Positions 7,094-12,327 of a stretch of 16,444 bases of DNA are shown here, one piece after another. This DNA comes from JAGLQA01 sp023135565. Lineage in GTDB: Bacteria; Acidobacteriota; Aminicenantia; UBA2199. Positions within the stretch are counted from its first letter, which is position 1, and every line of letters starts with the position of its first letter. The stretch covers positions 1 through 16,444 of the forward strand of contig DAOWCY010000163.1 in NCBI GenBank assembly GCA_030639305.1. Direction: 5' to 3'. Both the position numbers and the translations under genes were made by a program. The notes under the pieces are model-generated. The model had not been told where the DNA came from. It ran no database searches and saw only the letters and a list, made by a program, of their open reading frames with translations.

Positions 7094-8179
7094 ATGAGTG
7101 AAAATGAAAACGGTCAGCGGGAAGCGGCAATAAAGAATGCCGTTTCACAGATTGAGAAGCAGTTTGGGAAAGGAGCCATAATGAAATTGGGCAGCCGGGA
7201 TTCCGTCAGTGTGCCGGTCATACCTTCCGGGTGTTTATCCCTTGACATCATCACTGGGGTAGGCGGTTTTCCCCGGGGCCGGGTAGCGGAAATTTACGGC
7301 CCTGAAGCATCCGGTAAGACCACGTTAGCATTGATGGTGGTAGCGGAAGCCCAGAAAGCCGGAGGTTATGCCGCTTTTATCGACGCCGAGCATGCCCTGG
7401 ACCCCACTTATGCGCGGAATTTGGGCGTCAACATAGACGAGCTTTATCTTGCCCAGCCCGATTATGGCGAACAGGCCCTGGAAATAGCGGAAGTGCTGGT
7501 GCGTTCCGGAGCCGTGGATATTATCGTCATCGACAGTGTAGCCGCGTTGGTTCCCAAAGCCGAATTGGAAGGCGACATGGGGGACAGTCATATGGGTTTG
7601 CAAGCCCGGTTGATGAGCCAGGCGCTGCGGAAATTAACCGCCTTAGTATCGCGGTCGAAAATCGTATTTATTTTCTTAAACCAGTTAAGGGAGAAGATCG
7701 GCATTTACATGGGCAATCCTGAAACCACCACCGGTGGAAAAGCCTTGAAATTTTACAGTTCGCTGCGTATAGAAGTGCGCAAGATACTCACGTTGAAGAG
7801 CGGCACGGAGATAGTGGGCGGCAGGACGCGGATAAAGATAGTCAAGAACAAAGTTTCGCCGCCGTTTAAGATCGCCGAAGTGGATTTAATGTTCGGTAAA
7901 GGCATATCGAAAGAAGGTGATGTCATAGATTTAGCTGCCACTCATGGCATAGTGAACAAGACCGGGTCCTGGTATTCTTATGGAGAAGAGAAGTTAGGCC
8001 AGGGTAAGGAATCGGTAAAGAAGTTGTTAGAGGAGAAGCCTGAACTTTTCGAAGAGCTGCGAAATAAGGTTTTAGAGAAAGTCGGCTTTGAACTGCCCGC
8101 GTCCGGTAAAGCTGATAAAGCCGGTAAGGCCGAAAAAGCCGATAAGGGCCAATCCAAAGCTGCGAAAGAAGGTAAGTAG
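7094..8179 (+). CDS. recA: RecA recombinase
   Basis: This ATP-dependent DNA strand-exchange protein also acts as co-protease for LexA-type repressors. It has 361 residues and a GGAGG Shine-Dalgarno 6 bases before the ATG. The Walker A is GPEASGKTT at residues 69-77. VDIIVIDSVAALVPKAELEG covers the Walker B. The L1 loop region is GDMGDSHMGLQARLMSQALR, and NPETTTGGKALKFYSS covers the L2 loop. The C-terminus is an Ala/Lys/Gly-rich tail built from short AGKADK-like repeats, where many RecAs are acidic. No LexA box was seen in the 41-base gap upstream, so SOS control is not evident. It may be read from the yggS promoter. It is the last core gene before the accessory block. Confidence 0.98.
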   Translation: MSENENGQREAAIKNAVSQIEKQFGKGAIMKLGSRDSVSVPVIPSGCLSLDIITGVGGFPRGRVAEIYGPEASGKTTLALMVVAEAQKAGGYAAFIDAEHALDPTYARNLGVNIDELYLAQPDYGEQALEIAEVLVRSGAVDIIVIDSVAALVPKAELEGDMGDSHMGLQARLMSQALRKLTALVSRSKIVFIFLNQLREKIGIYMGNPETTTGGKALKFYSSLRIEVRKILTLKSGTEIVGGRTRIKIVKNKVSPPFKIAEVDLMFGKGISKEGDVIDLAATHGIVNKTGSWYSYGEEKLGQGKESVKKLLEEKPELFEELRNKVLEKVGFELPASGKADKAGKAEKADKGQSKAAKEGK

Positions 8180-8283
8180 TCACGGAGCCAGTCAATCATG
8201 ATGCGAACCTCACCCGGGAACGAATGAAATTAAGCAAACCCCACTCGCGTGGGGAAGCGTTGAACGGTGGTGTTTTTCGACGA

Positions 8284-8373
8284 GCTAACACACCCCGTCA
8301 CTTCGGGGCAAAAAACAAAAAAGCCCCTCAGTGCCACCCCTCTCAAGAGGGGAATTTTAGCTGGTCAATAATC
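8284..8373 (+). repeat. Dispersed intergenic repeat, module 1, copy C
   Basis: This is the best preserved copy. It is identical to copy B over about 54 bases and to the reverse complement of copy A over most of its length, including the CCCTCTCAAGAGGGG palindrome that copy B has lost. The T-run terminator-like face is on the minus strand, away from recA. Confidence 0.85.
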
Positions 8374-8443
8374 AAAAGTTTGGCCCCCGGTAGGTCCTGC
8401 CGCGCAGCGGCTAAGAGGTTGGGTGCGCCGCACCCCCGGAGGC
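8374..8443 (+). repeat. Module 2 with 46-base insert (copy C)
   Basis: The head CAAAAGTTTGGCCCCCGG (8373-8390) and the tail CCGGAGGCA (8436 onward) match 4357-4378, where they are joined directly. About 46 GC-rich bases, including GCCGCGCAGCGGCTAA, separate them here. That insert matches, in inverse orientation, a segment near 4147-4163. Confidence 0.7.
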
Positions 8444-8463
8444 AGAGTAATTTCATGGTAGCT
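8436..8463 (+). repeat. 28-bp repeat module shared with 4235-4262
   Basis: It matches 4235-4262 with one substitution. Here it follows modules 1 and 2 rather than preceding module 1. Confidence 0.85.
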
Positions 8464-8550
8464 CAAAGCCGCGAAAGAGAGTAAATAAGGAAGAAGCTTC
8501 CATCCTTCGGGCCGCAGTCAGAACACGTCTCCCCAGACTATCTTAATAAG

Positions 8551-8611
8551 CAAAAGTTTTTTGGGGGTCCAGGGGGCAATTTTTCAAAAACGCCCCCTGG
8601 TCGCCGAAGGC
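8551..8611 (+). repeat. Stem-loop dispersed repeat, module 2 long form (copy E)
   Basis: It begins CAAAAGTTTTTTGGGGGTCC and ends TCGCCGAAGGCG. A 9-bp perfect stem (CCAGGGGGC 8569-8577 with GCCCCCTGG 8592-8600) encloses a TTTTTCAAAAA-containing loop. It aligns with copy D at 5281-5340. There is no T-run after the stem, so it is a structural repeat rather than a classical terminator. Confidence 0.7.
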
Positions 8612-8701
8612 GCGGTTGAATTTTTGATCTGGCGAATTCATTGATTGTTTTCGCCGCAAGTTAGAAAAATATATAGACCCGGAAGATTTTTCTTTTTAAA
8701 G

Positions 8702-8739
8702 TTGACAAAATAGTGGAATCGCGTTACAATGTATTACGC
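8702..8739 (+). promoter_or_regulatory. Promoter and likely operator of the toxin-antitoxin pair
   Basis: TTGACA (8702-8707), a 17-base spacer and TACAAT (8725-8730) form a near-consensus promoter. An imperfect inverted repeat lies over the -10 box: GCGT-TACA at 8721-8728, TGTA at 8730-8733 and ACGC at 8736-8739. It is a natural site for autorepression by the ribbon-helix-helix antitoxin. The -10 overlaps the ATG of the longest frame, so translation must start downstream. Confidence 0.7.
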
Positions 8740-8749
8740 AGGAGGTTGT

Positions 8750-8968
8750 GTGAATCAGACGCTCACAATAAGAATCCCGGACAGCATGAGGCAAGAATTG
8801 CAGCAGATCAGTAAAGAACAAAAGAAACCGTTAAGTGACCTGGTCAGGGAATCATTACGAAAATACATAACGATTCAACGTTTCAGGAAGCTTCGCAATA
8901 TGGTTTTACCTTTTGCGGAAGCCCAGGGGATACTTACCGACGAGGACATTTTTAGGGAAATTTCATGA
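8750..8968 (+). CDS. Ribbon-helix-helix (CopG/Arc-type) antitoxin
   Basis: A 72-residue DNA-binding antitoxin that should neutralise the PIN protein encoded next and repress the shared promoter. The ribbon is NQTLTIRIPDSMRQELQQIS, followed by the usual two helices with KPLSDLVRESLRKYI. The C-terminal third (RFRKLRNMVLPFAEAQGILT and on) is the likely toxin-binding tail. The frame opens at ATG 8729, but that codon is inside the -10 box. GGAGG at 8741-8745 points instead to GTG 8750. The stop overlaps the toxin start in ATGA, as is typical of translationally coupled toxin-antitoxin operons. Confidence 0.88.
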   Translation: MNQTLTIRIPDSMRQELQQISKEQKKPLSDLVRESLRKYITIQRFRKLRNMVLPFAEAQGILTDEDIFREIS

Positions 8969-9369
8969 AAGTTGTCCTGGTCAGCAATGTCATTATTGCT
9001 GCCTTTTCCGGTAGGGGGCTATGTCATTCACTTTTCGAGATGTGTATCGGCAGTTACAATATCATAATGAGTGAACACATCCTTCACGAAGTATACAGGA
9101 TTCTTCATGAGCGGTTCAAGATGCCTGTCCAAAAGGTGGAAAAGATCACTTCATATTTGCGGGAATTTTGTGAAGTATGTTTTTATGAGAAGTTAGAAGA
9201 AAATATTTGCCGGGATAAAGATGACGATGAAATTCTCGCCCTGGCGCAAAGTGAAAACGTTGATTATATAATCAGTGGGGACAAGGATCTTTTGGTATTA
9301 GAGGAATTCGATTCGATACCGATTGTCAGCCCCAGGGATTTCTGGCAGATCGTCAGGAATGGGGGATAA
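8965..9369 (+). CDS. PIN-domain toxin with altered first catalytic residue
   Basis: A 134-residue PIN-fold protein of the toxin-antitoxin type; active members are Mg-dependent ribonucleases. Fold landmarks are present: KVVLVSNVIIAAF at the N-terminus, SEHILHEVYRIL (E42), RDKDDDEILALAQ (D84, D88) and DYIISGDKDLL (D106, D108). The first acidic residue, expected where the family reads L-D-T-N, is V6 in LVSN. The codon is GTC where GAC would encode Asp, so one base change explains it. The toxin is therefore likely weakened or dead unless this is a sequencing error. It forms an ATGA-overlapped operon with the antitoxin upstream. Confidence 0.88.
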   Translation: MKVVLVSNVIIAAFSGRGLCHSLFEMCIGSYNIIMSEHILHEVYRILHERFKMPVQKVEKITSYLREFCEVCFYEKLEENICRDKDDDEILALAQSENVDYIISGDKDLLVLEEFDSIPIVSPRDFWQIVRNGG

Positions 9370-9456
9370 GTTATCGAGGTGAGTCGGAGCGCCGGACCGG
9401 TAGTGTTCGACGGGATTCCTGCTGGGGCTGAAAGCTGGAACTGTTTCCGCCCCCGT

Positions 9457-9595
9457 ATTCATTGACTGGAATTTCCTCATTTGGTGAGGTGGTGTATTCA
9501 CTGATTGACTTAGGCTGTCCGGTCATTGATTTGCTATAGTGACTCATTGACCCCGCATGGTGAATGAATGAGATAGCATGGTCAATGAATGAACC
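9457..9595. repeat. Cluster of short CATTGAC-type repeats in both orientations
   Basis: Six related elements occur within 139 bases: ATTCATTGAC (9457-9466), ATTCACTGATTGAC (9496-9509), GGTCATTGA (9521-9529), TCATTGACC (9544-9552), GGTGAATGAATGA (9559-9571) and GGTCAATGAATGAACC (9580-9595). TCATTGACC and GGTCAATGA form an exact 9-bp inverted repeat. The cluster fills the gap between the toxin gene and the IS element. No gene is credible here. Confidence 0.6.
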
Positions 9596-9636
9596 GGCCT
9601 CCTCACCGGCGGCAAAGGCATTTGTCGTCATGCGGA

Positions 9637-9652
9637 GATTGGACGAAACCGC
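9637..9652 (+). repeat. Left terminal inverted repeat of the IS element
   Basis: GATTGGACGAAACCGC is the exact reverse complement of 11952-11967 and is also identical to 15942-15957. Confidence 0.85.
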
Positions 9653-9758
9653 TGCGCGGTAAGTCGCAACCCAAACGACCTCCATTCTAAAAAATAATTT
9701 ATAAAAAGACTTCTTTTTAGTAGTATAACCATATCATCAAATCTAAAAGGAGGTCATC

Positions 9759-10598
9759 ATGACTAAGTTAAGACACAGAATGATCGAAGACATGCATCTG
9801 CATGGTCTTTCAGAAAACACCCAGGATAGTTATCTCATGTCCGTCACGATTCTTGCCAAACACTATTGGCGATCCCCTGATAAAATCACTGAGCATGAAA
9901 TCAGGCAGTTCTTTCTATATCTTATGGATGAAAAGAAATCATCCAGGGCTACAATAGCGACTTACTACTATGGTATCAAGTTTTTCTATGAAAAGACGCT
10001 GGGGAGAAAATGGCGTATTTTCGATATTGTAAAGCCGCGGAAAAAATATCAGTTACCGGTTATTCTTAACATCAAAGAGATTAAGGCGATGATAGATGAA
10101 ATAAAAAGCCCAATTTTCAGAATGTGTTTTATTCTACTGTATTGCTGTGGTTTACGGTTGTCGGAAGGTGTTCATCTAACAATTGGTGATGTTGATATGG
10201 AACGAAAACAAATACGTGTTAGAGGAAAAGGGAACAAAATCCGTTATGTACCCATTCCTGACCAACCCCATAAATTTCTCGAGCAGTATATCCGTGAACA
10301 TAATCCTGAACACTGGCTTTTCCTTTCCTCAAGAACTGAAAAACCGATTCACACAAGAAGTGTTCAACGATTAGTAAAACAAGTTCTCAAAAAGGCCGGA
10401 ATTAACAAACAAGCCTATCCTCACTCCTTAAGGCATTCTTATGCCACTCATCTGCTTGAGTCAGGGGTAAGTATCAAATTAATCCAGTTATTACTCGGTC
10501 ATAAAAGTATACAGACTACAAACAGGTATACTCAGATAACACAAATAAGCCTTACCGCTCTCGGTAATGCTCTCAATAAAATAATGATACAGTTATAG
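9759..10598 (+). CDS. Tyrosine recombinase (integrase) of the IS91-type element
   Basis: A 279-residue site-specific recombinase of the phage-integrase family. The N-terminal SAM-like DNA-binding domain (about 1-85) starts MTKLRHRMIEDMHLHGLSEN and contains TQDSYLMSV. The catalytic domain has all expected residues: R133 in CCGLRLSEG, the hairpin lysine in RGKGNKIRYVP, H222 and R225 in HSLRHSYATHLLESG, H248 in LLGHKS and nucleophile Y257 in TTNRYTQI. AGGAGG lies 5 bases before the ATG. The transposase frame begins 5 bases after the stop. Such integrases accompany a subgroup of IS91 transposases and may resolve or regulate transposition intermediates. It appears intact. Confidence 0.93.
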   Translation: MTKLRHRMIEDMHLHGLSENTQDSYLMSVTILAKHYWRSPDKITEHEIRQFFLYLMDEKKSSRATIATYYYGIKFFYEKTLGRKWRIFDIVKPRKKYQLPVILNIKEIKAMIDEIKSPIFRMCFILLYCCGLRLSEGVHLTIGDVDMERKQIRVRGKGNKIRYVPIPDQPHKFLEQYIREHNPEHWLFLSSRTEKPIHTRSVQRLVKQVLKKAGINKQAYPHSLRHSYATHLLESGVSIKLIQLLLGHKSIQTTNRYTQITQISLTALGNALNKIMIQL

Positions 10599-10603
10599 CT
10601 GCT

Positions 10604-11707
10604 TTGGTTGAATTAGCCGAGATTTTCCGTAAGTACGGCCCCATTTATATCCAGCGCTTTGGGGACCGGATTCTTCCTGCTCACAGGCGTGCCATCCGAG
10701 ATATTGCCCTGTGCCGCACCGAAGCGTTTGGTGGGCATGTCGAAAAATGTTGTGATTGTGGACATGAACACTTTTTCTATCATTCTTGCTGCAGCCGCAA
10801 TTGCCCTAAATGCAGTGGCAGCAAAACAAAAAAGTGGCTTGAGAGACGAAAAAAAGGACTCCTCCCGGTAACTTACTTTCATGTGGTTTTTACCATCCCG
10901 GAGCCGCTGCGCTATGTGGTTCGTAAGAGTCCCAACGAACTGCTGGGAATTCTCTTCAAAGCCGCGGCGTATTCTCTAATGAAACTTGCTGCCGACCCAC
11001 ATTATGTTGGCGGTAAGGTCGGGTTTATCTCTGTTCTCCATACCTGGACAAGAACTATGGTTTACCACCCTCATGTGCACTGCCTTGTTCCCGGTGGCGC
11101 ACTCTCTCCCGATCACTCTGAGTGGCTCCCCTCCCGGAAAAAATATTTAGTCCCTGTACATGCGCTTTCAAAAATTTTCCGTGCCCGGTTTATCAAGCTT
11201 CTAAAGGGCATAATGCCTATAGAGCAACTGCCTTCATCTATATGGAAAGATAGATGGGTTGTTTACAGCAAACCCTGTTTCAACGGTGCTGGAAAGGTTC
11301 TTGATTACTTAGGAAGATATGTGCATCGCATAGCTATTTCAAATTATCGTATTCTTTCAGAGAAGAACGGTCATGTTACATTCAAATACACCCATTCAAA
11401 AACTTACCGAACAAAGAAAATGACCCTTGATGCCATGGAGTTTATTCGCCGTTTTCTCCAGCACGTTCTTTCTGGAGGGTTCCATAAGGTCAGGTATTAT
11501 GGTTTGCTGCATCCGGCAAACAGCATCAACCTTATGCGGGTGAAGTGGTTCCTGAAATCTAAATTGAGCGATGAATATGAAATTAAATCCGGGATACTTA
11601 AATCGAAAGAATATCGCGTATGTCCTGTCTGTAAAAAAGGGCATATGATTGAGATTTTGAAAATTCCACGCAACCTGATGCTTTTAAATGAGAGGGCGCC
11701 ACCATGA
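10604..11707 (+). CDS. IS91-family HUH/Y2 transposase
   Basis: A 367-residue rolling-circle transposase. It has an N-terminal zinc-binding region (residues about 40-70: CCDCGHEHFF then CCSRNCPKCSG), the metal-binding HUH motif at H157-V158-H159 in YHPHVHCLVPGG, and the paired tyrosines Y235 and Y239 in DYLGRYVHRIAISN. The last is the Y2 signature of IS91 and IS801. The frame starts at TTG 10604, 5 bases after the integrase stop. No closer ATG or strong ribosome site is visible, so coupling to the integrase is likely. The C-terminus (CPVCKKGHM) carries another Cys pair. It appears intact and could be active. Confidence 0.93.
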   Translation: MVELAEIFRKYGPIYIQRFGDRILPAHRRAIRDIALCRTEAFGGHVEKCCDCGHEHFFYHSCCSRNCPKCSGSKTKKWLERRKKGLLPVTYFHVVFTIPEPLRYVVRKSPNELLGILFKAAAYSLMKLAADPHYVGGKVGFISVLHTWTRTMVYHPHVHCLVPGGALSPDHSEWLPSRKKYLVPVHALSKIFRARFIKLLKGIMPIEQLPSSIWKDRWVVYSKPCFNGAGKVLDYLGRYVHRIAISNYRILSEKNGHVTFKYTHSKTYRTKKMTLDAMEFIRRFLQHVLSGGFHKVRYYGLLHPANSINLMRVKWFLKSKLSDEYEIKSGILKSKEYRVCPVCKKGHMIEILKIPRNLMLLNERAPP

Positions 11708-12278
11708 CAGGTTTTCTATTTAAATTAAATATGACGTTTAGGTTTAGTTTTTTTCAGCCCACCCGTCTATTCAAAAAGCGATTCTGTCATATTTCGCTGT
11801 CATTTCTTCATTTTATCGGTACATCAGGTCTTAATCGCTTCCTGACGATCAGTCAATCCATGTGCTTTTTATGTCAAATTTATACTATTTTCTCTTTACT
11901 TTCTCTATAAGAAAACTCTGAATTGAGGGGAAATTCCCATATTAACAATCCGCGGTTTCGTCCAATCCGGTATTGGCGACGGCTTCGCGTCGCAAAAACT
12001 CTAAATCATTATGTTAACCAAATTAAAATTCATTATGCTCTCTATAAGCGCGTCCTGAGTTCCGGCACACTACGGCCAGATTATCCTCAAAAAACATGAT
12101 TTTTCCCCATATATAGTGTGTGTTTAAAATAATGAAGATACCCTGCGGCCAGTTAAAGCAAAATGTCTGCCGTATTTGACGCTGGCCCGCATATCTCATA
12201 TCAGAGTCAATTCTCAGGCCATTAAAAAAAATATATGAGTTTTAAGCGGGCCCCGGGTAATTTAAAAAAACCAAAAAC
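11708..12278. other. IS right end and leader region before the NACHT gene
   Basis: No gene is supported in this 571-bp stretch. The first 260 bp form the noncoding right end of the IS up to 11967. Just outside it, GCGACG (11976-11981) pairs with CGTCGC (11988-11993). Further on, GGCCCGC (12184-12190) plus CTCATAT (12195-12201) are mirrored by ATATGAG (12233-12239) plus GCGGGCC (12246-12252), an interrupted inverted repeat just ahead of the NACHT promoter. A 68-codon frame starting at 11704 is leucine/phenylalanine-rich and lacks any recognisable feature. Confidence 0.5.
11952..11967 (-). repeat. Right terminal inverted repeat of the IS element
   Basis: GCGGTTTCGTCCAATC is the exact reverse complement of 9637-9652. 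With two further flanking bases it matches 18 bases at 15940-15957 in inverse orientation. Confidence 0.85.
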
Positions 12279-12307
12279 TTGACACAGGGACTTTTTTGTT
12301 GTAAATT
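12279..12307 (+). promoter_or_regulatory. Promoter of the NACHT gene
   Basis: A perfect TTGACA (12279-12284) and TAAATT (12302-12307) are separated by 17 bases. The predicted transcription start near 12314 leaves a very short leader. AGGA at 12316-12319 lies 8 bases before the ATG. The gene therefore has its own promoter and does not depend on the IS. Confidence 0.65.
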
Positions 12308-12327
12308 TCGATAGCAGGAAAACAATT

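Larger units (their letters stand above)
8180..8728. other. Gene-free spacer filled with repeat modules
   Basis: This 549-bp stretch downstream of recA has no supportable gene. It contains a hairpin (CCCCAC 8239-8244 with GTGGGG 8249-8254), repeat copy C (8284-8373), a module 2 copy with a 46-base insert (8374-8443), the 28-bp module (8436-8463) and a strong stem-loop repeat (8551-8611). No recA terminator with a T-run on the plus strand was found. Confidence 0.6.
9637..11967 (+). mobile_element. Complete IS91-family-like element with tyrosine recombinase and HUH transposase
   Basis: The 2331-bp element is bounded by perfect 16-bp terminal inverted repeats. GATTGGACGAAACCGC lies at 9637-9652 and its reverse complement at 11952-11967. 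The left boundary is confirmed independently, because sequence shared with the second copy at 15942 begins at exactly this base. Inside are two adjacent plus-strand genes, a phage-type integrase and an IS91-type Y2 transposase, followed by about 245 bp of noncoding right end with a small GGGAA-A-TTCCC hairpin at 11928-11938. No clear target duplication flanks it, as expected for rolling-circle-type IS91 elements. Confidence 0.85.

Noticed and set aside
8224..8484. 86-codon plus-strand frame downstream of recA
   Set aside because: It is composed entirely of dispersed repeat modules and hairpins, and the same DNA elsewhere is not in a conserved frame.
9371..9685. 104-codon minus-strand frame over the gap before the IS
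   Set aside because: It runs across the IS boundary, is built from the CATTGAC-type repeats, and has no ribosome site or recognisable domain.
11704..11910. 68-codon frame overlapping the transposase stop
   Set aside because: It is Phe/Leu/Ser-rich with no recognisable feature and lies in the noncoding right end expected for this IS type. The ATGA overlap alone is not enough.
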